Of a stretch of 64,000 nt of DNA, positions 8,476 to 16,594 are shown piece by piece. This DNA comes from Streptomyces sp. TG1A-8 (GTDB lineage: Bacteria > Actinomycetota > Actinomycetes > Streptomycetales > Streptomycetaceae). Positions within the stretch are counted from its first letter, which is position 1, and each line of letters opens with the position of its first letter. The position numbers and the translations under genes are program-made. The notes beneath the pieces are model-generated. The model saw nothing but the letters and a program-made list of their open reading frames with translations, was not told the origin of the DNA and searched no databases. The stretch is from positions 6,882,001 to 6,946,000 of the forward strand of contig NZ_JASTLB010000001.1 of assembly GCF_030499535.1 (NCBI RefSeq), in the 5' to 3' direction.

Positions 8476-9696
8476 ATGGGTTCTGACACATCTGCCTCCG
8501 GCACTCCTCCCACCACCTACCGTGACCTGCTCCGCAACCGTGAATTCGTCGGCCTGTACGCCAGCTTCACACTGACGGTCGCTGCGAGCACCTTGTCGGG
8601 CTTCGCGCTCGGCACGCTGGTCAACCAGCAGACCAAGTCCCCGTTCCTGACCGCTGTGAGCATGTACGGCGCCACCTTCGCGACGGTACTCGGTGCGCTG
8701 ACGCTGATGTCGGTCGCGGACGGAAGCCGTCCTCGCCGGACCCTCGTCGCGCTCCAGTGCGTCTCGCTCGTAGGTGTTGCCGCACAGGCGGTTCCAGGGC
8801 TGCCGCTCGCCGCCCGGTTCGGTCTGCTCCTTGTACTGGGGTTCTTCCAGTCCCTGGGAACGGGCGCACGGATGGGGCTGCTCGCCGAGGTGGTGCCGAC
8901 CTCCGCCTATGCACTGGCACGTTCGCTGATGAACATCACCTCGGGAGGCATGGCCATCCTCGGCTACGCCATCGGCGCCGTACTGCTGCGGTACCTGAGC
9001 CCACAAGAGGTCTTCGTCGTCGCGACAGCCTTGATCGGCGGTGGATTGATCATTGTGGCGGTGATGGTCCGGGAACACTCGATCCGTCTGACCCGTCGTC
9101 CTGGACTGCGCCAGACCTGGACGACGAACATCGAGCTTTTCTCCCACGCCGGCCAACGCGCGCTGATGCTGAACCTATGGGTCCCCAACGGTCTGATCGT
9201 TGGCTGCGAGGCCCTGTTCATCTCCTACGCCCCCCATCACGCCGGCGTCTTCCTGGCCACCGGATCGGCAGGCATGCTCCTCGGTGACCTTGCGGTCGGG
9301 AGGCTGTTCACCGCCGAGCAGCGGCGCCGTTATGCATTCGCCCTGCGACTGCTGCTCGCCGTCCCTTACCTGCTGTTCGCCATCCACCCGCCCGTGCTGG
9401 TGGCGACAGCCGCGGTGCTCATCGCCAGTGCCGGCTTCGCTGCCACCCTGCCGCTCCAGGAGCAGCTTCTGGAGCTGACCCCTGATCCGGTCCGTGGCCA
9501 GGTCCAGGGAGTTGAGTCCGCCGGCCGGATGACGTGGCAAGGTATCGGAGCCGCGATCGCTGGCGGCATTGCCCAGCACTTCACTTCTGGCACGGCCATC
9601 ACCCTTGTGGCCGCCGTCTCCATCGCCATCACCGTCTTCTCCCGGCCCTTCGTGGTCCGCGCCCGAGCCGTCCGCGTCCAGGCGGCCAACGCATAG
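8476..9696 (+). CDS. MFS transporter
   Basis: The 406-residue protein has about twelve hydrophobic segments, beginning with FVGLYASFTLTVAASTLSGF and ending with ITLVAAVSIAITVFS. This is the pattern of a major facilitator inner-membrane transporter. The loop VADGSRPRRTLVAL occupies the usual motif-A position between helices 2 and 3. The overall look is that of drug- or siderophore-exporter-like MFS_3 proteins, but the substrate cannot be read from sequence. The ATG at 8476 has GAAGG upstream; longer frames to 8338 lack a ribosome site. The gene is monocistronic, between an IS6 derivative and an ISL3 remnant. Confidence 0.82.
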   Translation: MGSDTSASGTPPTTYRDLLRNREFVGLYASFTLTVAASTLSGFALGTLVNQQTKSPFLTAVSMYGATFATVLGALTLMSVADGSRPRRTLVALQCVSLVGVAAQAVPGLPLAARFGLLLVLGFFQSLGTGARMGLLAEVVPTSAYALARSLMNITSGGMAILGYAIGAVLLRYLSPQEVFVVATALIGGGLIIVAVMVREHSIRLTRRPGLRQTWTTNIELFSHAGQRALMLNLWVPNGLIVGCEALFISYAPHHAGVFLATGSAGMLLGDLAVGRLFTAEQRRRYAFALRLLLAVPYLLFAIHPPVLVATAAVLIASAGFAATLPLQEQLLELTPDPVRGQVQGVESAGRMTWQGIGAAIAGGIAQHFTSGTAITLVAAVSIAITVFSRPFVVRARAVRVQAANA

Positions 9697-9822
9697 GTTC
9701 CCACGACGGTGCGAGCGGCGGGCGCGGCCAGGCGCGACCGCCGCGTCTCGCTACCCGTCGACAGCGTCCGGGGCACGGAGGGGCCGCATTCCGCCCGGCA
9801 GGTCGGGGTCTGTACGGTCTTC

Positions 9823-10403
9823 GGCTCTGTCTCACATTCGGTGGTGACGGAGAGTTGTGAGGGTCGTTGACCTTTGTGTGAAGGACGTCAACGAACTTGT
9901 ACGGATGATGTTTTCGGGTCTGTTCCCGCTGGTCATCGGGGATGTGCTGACGAGGGTGAGCGGATCGTGGTGCGGACGCGGACTCCGGAAGGCACCGCGA
10001 TCTGTCCGGTGTGCGGGGTGTCGACGAGGCGGGTGCACGGCTACCACTAGCGGACGGTGGCCGACGTGCCGGTGGACGACCGCCGGGTGGTGGTCCGTGT
10101 GCGGGTGCGGCGCCTGGTGTGTCCCACACGCGGCTGCCGGCAGACCTTCCGTGAGCAGATGCCCGGGGTGCTGGAGCGATACCAGCGCCGCACGGCCCGT
10201 CTGACCAGGCAGGTCAAGGCCGTGGTCAAAGAGTTAGCGGACCGGGCTGGATCGCGTCCGCTGGCGATACTCGCGGTGGGCCTGTCGCGTCACACGGCCC
10301 CCTGCGCACCCTGCTACGCATCCCGTTGCCCACCGCGCGGGTGCCCCGCGTGATCGGCGTCGACGACTTCGCCCTGCGCCGGCGGCCCCGCTATGCCACC
10401 GTG
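9823..10403 (+). pseudogene. ISL3-family transposase, 5' remnant
   Basis: The segment opens with the terminal repeat GGCTCTGTCTCACATTCGG at 9823, the complement of the repeat ending the remnant at 775. It then encodes ISL3 N-terminal pieces: CPVCGVSTRRVHGYH, a TAG stop, DVPVDDRRVVVRVRVRRLVC, QTFREQMPGVLERYQRRTAR, and, in another frame, ARVPRVIGVDDFALRRRPRY with the first catalytic Asp. It is cut off by the left end of the IS6 element at 10405. It needs two frame repairs and lacks the C-terminal half. The 9697-9822 spacer shows only a possible GC-rich hairpin. Confidence 0.75.
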
Positions 10404-10404
10404 G

Positions 10405-11266
10405 GGCGCTGTCACGTTGTTGGGTGGGTAAGTGTCTGATGCTGCGTCGCGGCGTGGTGGAGCCCGGTTCCGGGTTGTGCTCAGGCCGTTACGGCGAGGC
10501 CGACGACGCCGGTGAACTGGTCCCAGATGGCGAAGCGGACGGTCATCTCGGCGCGGTAGTCGTGTGCGGGCATCAGGTGGCGGCGGGGACGGAAGTGGGG
10601 TGGGATGCCGCTGAACGCGGCCAGGAACCGCTGGGCTGCGTCCACGCTGCGGCAAGCCTTTCATCGCGCGTTCGCGCTGCCTGGTGGGCTGGTGGCTGTT
10701 CTCCGCCCGGTTGTTGGGGTACTTCGGCTGCCGGTGCTCGACGGAAGGCATGACCTCGCGGCGGGCGGCGCCGTAGGAGGGGAGCTTGCCGGTGACGATC
10801 GCCCGCGGCACCGTACGGGTCTTCTTCGGCAGGCGGCGCAGGAAGCGCCCGGCCGCGGCCTTGTCCCGTCGGCTCCGCACGAGGATGTCCAGGACGTTGC
10901 CGTCCTGGTCGACGGCCCGCCACAGGTACTTCAATTCACCGTTGATCGTGATGAAGACCTCGTCCAGGTGCCATGTGTCACCAGGCCGGGGCTGCCGGCG
11001 GCGCAGCGCGCCTGCGTACCGCTGCCCGAACCTGGCGCACCAGCGGCGCACCGTCTCATAGGAGACCACGATCCCGCGCCCGGCCATCAGCTCCTCCACC
11101 TCGCGCAACGACAGCGGGAAACGGAAGTACAGCCGCACACAGGGGGAGATGACCTCGACCGGGTACCGGTGACCCTGGTACGACAGCGACGTGCTCCCCA
11201 CGAACAACCCCTCCCAGCCTGGTCAGCCAGAAGATCATCCCGCCCGCCAGCCAACGTGACAGCGCC
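10405..11266 (-). mobile_element. IS6-family element, near complete, frameshifted
   Basis: Both ends carry the inverted repeat GGCGCTGTCACGTTG, giving an element of about 862 bp. The transposase starts near 11207 and reads GHRYPVEVISPCVRLYFRF, the first Asp region HLDEVFITINGELKYLWRA, the second VTGKLPSYGAARREV, and NNRAENSHQPTRQRERAMKG with the Glu. One extra G in a run at 10651-10652 shifts the frame just after AMKGL. If that base is removed the frame runs normally to a TGA at 10481. No 8-bp target duplication flanks it: ISL3 sequence lies on the left and a decapitated SDR on the right. Insertion was thus followed by deletion or recombination. Confidence 0.88.
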
Positions 11267-11267
11267 C

Positions 11268-11885
11268 GCCCACCTCATCGAGGCCGATGGCGGCGAAGCC
11301 CTCACCCTCACCTGCGACGTCACCGGCGAAGAAGACGCCCAGGCCGCGGTCGATCGGAGCGTCGAACGCTTCGGAAGCCTGGACGCGGCCTTCAACATCG
11401 CCGGCGTCGAGCAGCCCGTCCAGTCGGCCGCCGACACCGCCAAGGACGACTGGGACCGCATCCTGGGCGTCAGCCTCACCGGCGCGTTCCTGTGTACCCG
11501 GGCTCAGCTCCGGCAGATGCTCCGGCAGGACGGCGGCGGCGCCATCGTCAACGTCTCCTCCGGCGCCGGGGTCAAGGGCTTCAAGGGGCAGGCCGCCTAC
11601 GCCGCCGCCAAGCACGGGGTCATCGGCTCCACCCGCTCCGCCGCCCTCGACCACGCCGTCGTCGGCATCCGCACCAACGCCGTCTGCCCCGGCATCATCG
11701 ACACCGGGATGATCCGCCGTTTCGGCGATACCCGCCCAGGGGGCCACGAAGGACTCATCGCCGACGAACCCGTCGGCCGCCTCGGCAAACCGGAAGAGAT
11801 CGCCTCCGCCGTGCTCTGGCTGTACTCCGACGACGCCGCCTTCACCACCGGCCCCGCCCTCGTCGTCGGCGGCCAGACCACCTGA
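11268..11885 (+). pseudogene. Short-chain dehydrogenase, N-terminus lost at an IS6 end
   Basis: About 205 residues of a classical SDR are present: CDVTGEEDAQAAVDRSVERF, AFNIAGVEQP (the NAG region), VNVSSGAGVKGF, the catalytic YAAAKHGV, and the C-terminal LYSDDAAFTTGPALVVGG. The first beta-alpha-beta unit with TGxxxGIG is missing, because the IS6 terminal repeat lies immediately upstream. No ribosome site or start fits a full protein. Apart from the lost N-terminus the reading frame is undamaged, which suggests recent loss. Confidence 0.8.
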
Positions 11886-11886
11886 C

Positions 11887-12042
11887 CCCCTCGATCCCTT
11901 CCTGGATCTTCGGCCGCTCGCTGCCGAGGCACTCGACCGGGTGGTCGCCGAGAAGTCCGAGCTCGCCGAACTCTGGGACGGGACACCCAGTGGCCCACAG
12001 TGGCGGCAAAGCATCAGCCGGCTTCGCGCCGTCCTCGCTCCC
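11887..12042 (+). pseudogene. DUF4259-type protein, C-terminal fragment
   Basis: The frame reads PLDPFLDLRPLAAEALDRVV, AEKSELAELWDGTPSGPQW and RQSISRLRAVL. This matches my memory of the C-terminal end of DUF4259 proteins, in which a conserved Ala-Asp-Glu-Ala-Leu helix precedes a Trp-containing SELA.LW motif. The N-terminal half is missing: the SDR stop lies 2 bp upstream. The fragment runs into IS630 sequence. Function of the family is unknown. Confidence 0.5.
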
Positions 12043-12043
12043 G

Positions 12044-12490
12044 CGTTTGCCTGCACCCGCAGGGTGGGTGCGCAGGCGGTGGCACAGCCGGGTCCGGGAG
12101 CCGGGGCGCATGGCGATCAGCCCGGCCACGGACAGGCGTCCCGAGTGTCGCCCGCTGATGATCACGACCGGGGTGCGGCCGCGTCGGCCCCAGGTGCGTC
12201 CCCGGGGCGGCTTCCGGGTGATCCCTGCCTCGTCCTCGAAGCAGATGTAGCCCCCGCGGGCCGCCCTCGCTCCTCCACCTCCGCCCAGGTCGCCTTCCAC
12301 CCGGTGACGGCCTGCTCGTCGCGCTCGGCGACCCGCCGCGCGGGGACCTGCGGGCTGAAGCCGAGCCGGTGCATCAGTCGGGCGGCACCCGAGACGCTGT
12401 AGGGGACGTGGAACTTCCTGCCGATCAGCGTGGCCACCCGAGCGGCGGTCCACACCTGATCCTCCACCCAGCCGTGCGCGGCGGGTCCTG
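12044..12490 (-). mobile_element. IS630-family transposase internal fragment
   Basis: The minus strand reads AAHGWVEDQVWTAARVATLI, FSPQVPARRVAERDEQAVTG, then, after a frameshift, GYICFEDEAGITRKPPRGRT with the first catalytic Asp, and SVAGLIAMRPGSRTRLCHRL. These are consecutive IS630 segments. Both the N-terminal HTH region and the C-terminal half with the second Asp and Glu are gone. Its left junction falls inside an ABC transporter ATPase gene, which it truncates. Confidence 0.75.
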
Positions 12491-12796
12491 GAAGACGTAC
12501 TGGATCACGCCCCGGCGGCGCAGGGCGCGCCACTGGCGGGGGCCGTACGCGCTGACCTGTTCGTCGCCGACGGTGATCGACCCGGCGGAGGCGCGCACCA
12601 GGCCGAGCGCGGCGCGGGCGAGGGTGAACTTGCCCGAGCCGGTCTCGCCGATGATGCCGACGGTCTCCCCAGGGGCGACGCTCAGGGAGACGTCGGTCAG
12701 GGCGCTGCGCCGCCGTCGGCGCGGTCCGTAGTGCACGGACAGGCCCTCGATGCGCAGGACCGGCTCGGTGGCCCGCGGTGCCGGCTCGTCGCTCAT
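12491..12796 (-). pseudogene. Oligopeptide ABC transporter ATPase (DppF/OppF type), truncated
   Basis: About 100 residues remain, from MSDEPAPRATEPVLRIEGLS through the Walker A region to the Q-loop (VIQYVFQDP), where IS630 sequence takes over. The ABC signature, Walker B and H-loop are therefore lost. The Walker A also carries an odd change, GETGSGKFTLARAAL, with Phe where Ser or Thr should contact Mg-ATP; one base (TCC to TTC) would explain it. The start overlaps the stop of the partner ATPase by 4 bp, the usual coupling in these operons. Confidence 0.85.
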
Positions 12797-13671
12797 GCGT
12801 CCTCCTTCGGTGCGAGGAACTTTTCCAGGCCGTACTGCTCGTGCTCGGCGATCAGCAGGCGGGTGTACTCGTGCTGCGGGTCGTGCAGGACCTGCCGGGC
12901 CGAACCCTGTTCGACGACCTCGTCCCGGCACAGGACGAGGACCTCGTCGCAGAGCTGGGCGACGACGGCCAGGTCGTGGGAGACCACGACGAGGGCGAGA
13001 CCGGTCTGCTCGCGCAGGTCGGCCAGCAGGTCGAGGATCTCGGCCTGGACGGTGACGTCGAGCGCGGTGGTGGCCTCGTCGGCGATCAGGATCCGCGGGC
13101 CGGCGGCGATCGCGACCGCGAGGAGCACCCGCTGGAGCATGCCTCCGGACAGCTCGTAGGTGTACTGGCCGTACACCAGCTCGGGGTCCCGCAGGTGCAT
13201 GGCGCGCAGCAGTTCGACCGCCTGTCGGCGGGCCTCGCGCCGCTTGACCCCCTTCTTGACGCGGATGACCTCGGCGACCTGCGCGCCCACGCGGAGGGAG
13301 GGGTTGAGGTAGGAGGCCGGGTCCTGGAAGACCGCGCTGATGGTGGTGCCGCGCAGGGCCGTCCACCGGGCGGGGGAGAGGCCGGCGATGTCGTGGCCGT
13401 CGATCTCGATGGAACCGCCGGTGATCTCGAAGTGGGCGGGGAGGATGCCCAGGGCGGCCCGGCAGGTGAGGGTCTTGCCGCTGCCGGACTCGCCGACGAT
13501 GCCGACGGTCCGGCCGGGGGTGAGCGCGAAGCTCACGCCGTGGACGATCTCCCGGCCGCCGACCCGGTCGCTGATGCGTACGTCGCGCACGGCCAGCACC
13601 GGCGCCTCGGCGGAGGCCGTCTCCCCGGTCTCCTCGGCCCGGGCGGGCAGCTTCTCGGACAGAGCGGTCAT
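12793..13671 (-). CDS. Oligopeptide-type ABC transporter ATP-binding protein (DppD/OppD type)
   Basis: The roughly 292-residue ATPase is intact: Walker A GESGSGKT, Q-loop AVFQDPASYLNP, signature ELSGGMLQRVLLA, Walker B ILIADEATTALD and H-loop VVVSHD. The C-terminal region with HDPQHEYTRLL is typical of the DppD/OppD subfamily of peptide and nickel importers. The protein would sit on the cytoplasmic face and energise the two permeases encoded upstream in the same operon. The start at ATG 13671 (or GTG 13674) overlaps the permease stop. Its partner ATPase is destroyed, so the complex could work only if this subunit acts as a homodimer or borrows another ATPase. Confidence 0.9.
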   Translation of the reverse strand: MTALSEKLPARAEETGETASAEAPVLAVRDVRISDRVGGREIVHGVSFALTPGRTVGIVGESGSGKTLTCRAALGILPAHFEITGGSIEIDGHDIAGLSPARWTALRGTTISAVFQDPASYLNPSLRVGAQVAEVIRVKKGVKRREARRQAVELLRAMHLRDPELVYGQYTYELSGGMLQRVLLAVAIAAGPRILIADEATTALDVTVQAEILDLLADLREQTGLALVVVSHDLAVVAQLCDEVLVLCRDEVVEQGSARQVLHDPQHEYTRLLIAEHEQYGLEKFLAPKEDA

Positions 13672-14557
13672 CACGCACCTCCGGCGGGAGCGGGGTCGGC
13701 CTTGTCGAACCGGTTGGCGCGGGCCTTGCGGTGGTTGACCAGTGCGCGGCCGGCCTCGCCCGAGATGTCGCGGATGGCGTCGGCGAGGAGGTTGCAGGCC
13801 CAGACGGTGATCATGATCAGGAGGGCGGGGTGAGGGGCGCCCACGGCCGGTGGCTGAGGTAGCCGAGGTCCGAGGCGAGCAGACCGCCCCAGGTGGGAGC
13901 GGGCGGCTGCACGCCGATCCCGAGGAACGTCAGGCTGGAGACGATCACGAAGCCGACCCCGATGGTCTGGGCGAGCGCGACCGCGATGGGCGGGAGCACC
14001 TTGACCCAGACGTGACGGCGGACGACCCAGCCGATGGAGGCCCCGGAGATGATCGCGGCCTCGACGTACTGCGAGCGGGCCACCGACAGGGTGGCGGCGC
14101 GGGACACCCGGTAGAACAGCGGGGACACCAGCGCCCCGGTGACGAGCATGGCCTGGGTGAGGCCGTTGCCGAGCAGGGCGATGACCGCGACGGCGAACAG
14201 CAGGAAGGGAAGGGCGACCAGGGTGTCGGCCAGCCGCAGGGTGATCCATTCGAAGGTCCGGCCGAGGTGGACCGACAGGATACCCGGGACGGTGCCCACC
14301 ACCAGTGCGGTCAAGGCGACTTCGAGGGAGCCGAGGACACTGATCCGGGAGCCGTCCAGGAGCCGGCTCAGGACGTCCCGGCCCAGGTAGTCGGTGCCCA
14401 GCCAGTGGGCGCCGGAGGCGGCGGCGAGGGTGTTGCCGCTGGTGGCCAGCGGATCCCGGGGAGCCAGCAGCGGGCCGAGGACGGCGAGGAGGGTGATCAC
14501 GGCGAGAACGACCACGGCGATCCGGCCGGAGGGCAGGGCGAGTACACGGCGCAGCAC
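13671..14557 (-). pseudogene. ABC transporter permease (DppC type) with a one-base frameshift
   Basis: The frame from GTG 14557 encodes a DppC-like membrane protein: a hydrophobic N-terminal helix, GTDYLGRDVLSRLLDGSRIS, and the EAA-type loop YVEAAIISGASIGWVVRRHV. It loses frame near 13827-13830, after the conserved TFLGIGVQPPAPTWGGLL. Adding one base to the C-run there restores ALLIMITVWACNLLADAIRD and the normal C-terminus ending at 13671. The lesion removes the last transmembrane helix. It could be a true mutation or a homopolymer sequencing error. Confidence 0.8.
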
Positions 14558-14560
14558 GGT

Positions 14561-15589
14561 TCACACTCCCCGCTGGGACGCGGGCGTCACGCGCGCCAGC
14601 ACCAGGTTGACGACCAGGTTGAACAGGACGACCAGGACGATCGACGCGACGAGCACTCCCTGGACGGCGGGTACGTCACCGGCCTGTGCGGAGTCGTTGG
14701 CGAACCGACCGAATCCCTGGAGGCCGAAGATCCACTCCGTGACGACGGAGGCGCCGACGAGGGAGGGGAACTTCAGGCCGAGGGTGGCGAGCGCCGGACC
14801 GAGGCCGTTGCGCAGGACGTGGCCGAAGAAGATCCGGCGCCCGCTCAGGCCCCGTACCACCGCGCCCGTCACGTAGTTCTCGCGATAGGCCGCGACGAGG
14901 CTGGAGCGCAGCTGACGGGCCACGTCGGCCACCACGTCGAAGCTCAACGCGACGGCCGGCAGGGTGATGTGGGCGAGCCAGGGGCCGAGCCCCTGCTCCG
15001 CCGGGACGTATCCGGCGGAGGGGAAGAGGTGCAGTCCCACCGCGAAGACCGCGACCAACACGATGCCGACGACGAAGGCCGGCATCACCGAGATCACCGT
15101 GACGAGTCCGGTGACGGCGCGGTCCACCCACGTGGTGCGGCGCAGCGCCGCGAGCGTGCCGAGGGCGAAGCCCGCGGTCACGCCGACGAGCAGGGCGAAG
15201 ACCGCCACCGACAGGCTCACGCCGAGGCCGAGGCCGATGAGGGTGGAGATGTCGGCGCCGTTGGTCCAGCTCGTTCCGAGCCGTCCGTGCAGGACGCCGT
15301 CGAACCAGTCGCCGTACTGCACGAGGAAGGACCGGTTCAGACCCCACTCGGCCTCGATGCGGGCGATGGCCTCGGGTGTCGCCTCCTCGCCCAGCTGGAT
15401 CCGTGCCGGGCTGAGCCCGCTCAGCGACCGCAGCGCGAACGTCACGAACGTCGCGATCAGGAAGACGGGCACGAAGATCGCGGCCGACCGGGCGAGGGTG
15501 ACCAGGATGCGGCCGAGTGCGTGCCGCGTCCTGGCCGCGGCGGCCGTACGACGGACGTCGGGTGTGGCAGGTGCCTCTGCCGTCGTCAT
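14561..15589 (-). CDS. ABC transporter permease (DppB/OppB type)
   Basis: The 342-residue protein is complete. It has an N-terminal helix (SAAIFVPVFLIATFVTFAL), a periplasmic segment with LNRSFLVQYGDWFDGVLHG and GRLGTSW, and four or five further helices. The ATP-binding-subunit contact loop runs YRENYVTGAVVRGLSGRRIF. The C-terminal helix is VQGVLVASIVLVVLFNLVVN. This is the classical DppB topology for uptake of peptides or related small molecules. It lies second in the operon, 31 bp after the binding-protein gene and 3 bp before the second permease. Confidence 0.9.
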   Translation of the reverse strand: MTTAEAPATPDVRRTAAAARTRHALGRILVTLARSAAIFVPVFLIATFVTFALRSLSGLSPARIQLGEEATPEAIARIEAEWGLNRSFLVQYGDWFDGVLHGRLGTSWTNGADISTLIGLGLGVSLSVAVFALLVGVTAGFALGTLAALRRTTWVDRAVTGLVTVISVMPAFVVGIVLVAVFAVGLHLFPSAGYVPAEQGLGPWLAHITLPAVALSFDVVADVARQLRSSLVAAYRENYVTGAVVRGLSGRRIFFGHVLRNGLGPALATLGLKFPSLVGASVVTEWIFGLQGFGRFANDSAQAGDVPAVQGVLVASIVLVVLFNLVVNLVLARVTPASQRGV

Positions 15590-15620
15590 GGGTTGCCCCC
15601 TCTCAGTGGTGGACGGGATG

Positions 15621-16112
15621 TCAGTTGCCGCCGATGGTCACGCCGGTCCAGTCGATGTGGGCCGGGTTCTTCGGCAGGCCGGAGACGGACTTGCTCTTGG
15701 CGATGAGGTTCGGCTGGGAGTAGGTGAAGATCAGTGCCTTGCTCTTCAGGCCGGCCCGGGTCGCAGCCTGGAGCACCTTGGCGTAGTCCGGCGAGTCCAG
15801 CGGGGTCTGGCATACCTTGGCGAGGTCGGGCACCGCCTCGCCCGTGGCGTTGGTACGAGTCAACGACGCGTACACCAGGGCGAGTTCGCGGAACTGGGCG
15901 CCGCTGCCACTGACCACCGGGTCCCAGTGGGTGGGGAAGTAGGAGGACGTCCACTTCAGGGTGGCGTTGCCGCTCGCGGAGGCGGCGTCGCCGCCGCAGG
16001 CGCTGAGGGCGGGGACGAGCACGGTCGCGAGGGTGGCTCCCAGGGCCGCGGCGCGCAGTCGGCCGGGTCGCAGGTGCAGTCCGGGGCGCTGGGGTGTGAG
16101 TCGTCCGGGCAT
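15621..16112 (-). pseudogene. Solute-binding lipoprotein (family 5) with a large in-frame internal deletion
   Basis: The product starts with a lipoprotein signal (LATVLVPALSACGGD, lipobox LSAC) and the first 60 or so mature residues of a family 5 binding protein, including WTSSYFPTHWDPVVSGSGAQ. It then jumps, still in frame, from EAVPDLA to KVCQTPLDSPDYAKVLQAAT and the C-terminal YSQPNLIAKSKSVSGLPKNP. Total length is 163 residues where about 520 is normal, so both lobes and the ligand site are gone. The start at 16112 precedes the lipoprotein signal. It heads the dpp-like operon. Confidence 0.8.
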
Positions 16113-16183
16113 CTCGGTTCTTTCTTCGAGGGAGCCGACCCGCGGCAGGACCGCGGGTTCGGGCAGGGGCGGTTCCCTCCGCG

Positions 16184-16248
16184 GGGCATGCCGGCGCATT
16201 CCTGGGCCGGGCATGCCGGGGAGGCGGGCGGTGGGCCCGGGCATGCCG
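16184..16248. repeat. Three copies of GGGCATGCCG in the operon leader
   Basis: Identical 10-base units begin at 16184, 16209 and 16239. Each contains the palindrome GGCATGCC. They lie between the leader peptide and the binding-protein start, in transcribed leader sequence if the operon starts upstream of the leader peptide. They may be operator half-sites or small RNA hairpins. Confidence 0.6.
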
Positions 16249-16422
16249 CGCTCAGGGCATGAGGCGTCGGCGGTCACGCGGGGGAGTGCCGGGAGGCATG
16301 GGGAAGGGAGGCGACGAAGCGCGAAGGGGGCGGCGCGAGGTGACGGCTGCCGGGCGGGTGGGTGACGGGAAGCCGGTGCCGGCGGAAGCGGTCAGGTGCC
16401 TGTGGGCCGGGGCGGCGGGCGG

Positions 16423-16497
16423 TCAGCGACAGAGAGCGCTGCAGGTGCGCCGCAGGTCCACGTAGCGGCACACCACACCGGGGTGCGTCGTAAGCAT
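16423..16497 (-). CDS. Cysteine-containing leader peptide of the ABC operon
   Basis: A 24-codon frame on the minus strand ends in RYVDLRRTCSALCR and a TGA. This matches the actinobacterial leader peptides that precede sulfur-metabolism genes, which share an R..VDL.R..S.LCR ending. The ATG at 16497 has AGGAT upstream at proper spacing; a second ATG at 16506 is in frame but lacks a ribosome site. The Cys codons near the stop suggest attenuation sensing charged tRNA-Cys (inference). It lies 310 bp upstream of the binding-protein gene on the same strand, which points to a sulfur-containing substrate for the transporter. Confidence 0.75.
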   Translation of the reverse strand: MLTTHPGVVCRYVDLRRTCSALCR

Positions 16498-16537
16498 GGT
16501 GCACATCCTGGGGGCAAGCGATCCGCTGCTGTCAATG

Positions 16538-16553
16538 GACACCATTTGGTGTC
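16538..16553. promoter_or_regulatory. Candidate operator GACACC-N4-GGTGTC
   Basis: A perfect dyad with 6-base arms and an ATTT spacer lies about 40 bp upstream of the leader peptide start. The 11 bases CAATGGACACC that include its left arm recur at 18031-18041, overlapping the cupin promoter. The Rrf2 or another sulfur regulator may bind both sites (inference). Confidence 0.55.
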
Positions 16554-16594
16554 TCATACGGCGGGACGGCTCCTGACCGCTGGTCAGCGGCCCG

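Noticed and set aside
13850..15706. A 618-codon plus-strand frame over the permease genes
   Set aside because: Highly acidic low-complexity translation opposite two clear membrane proteins; it arises from codon bias.
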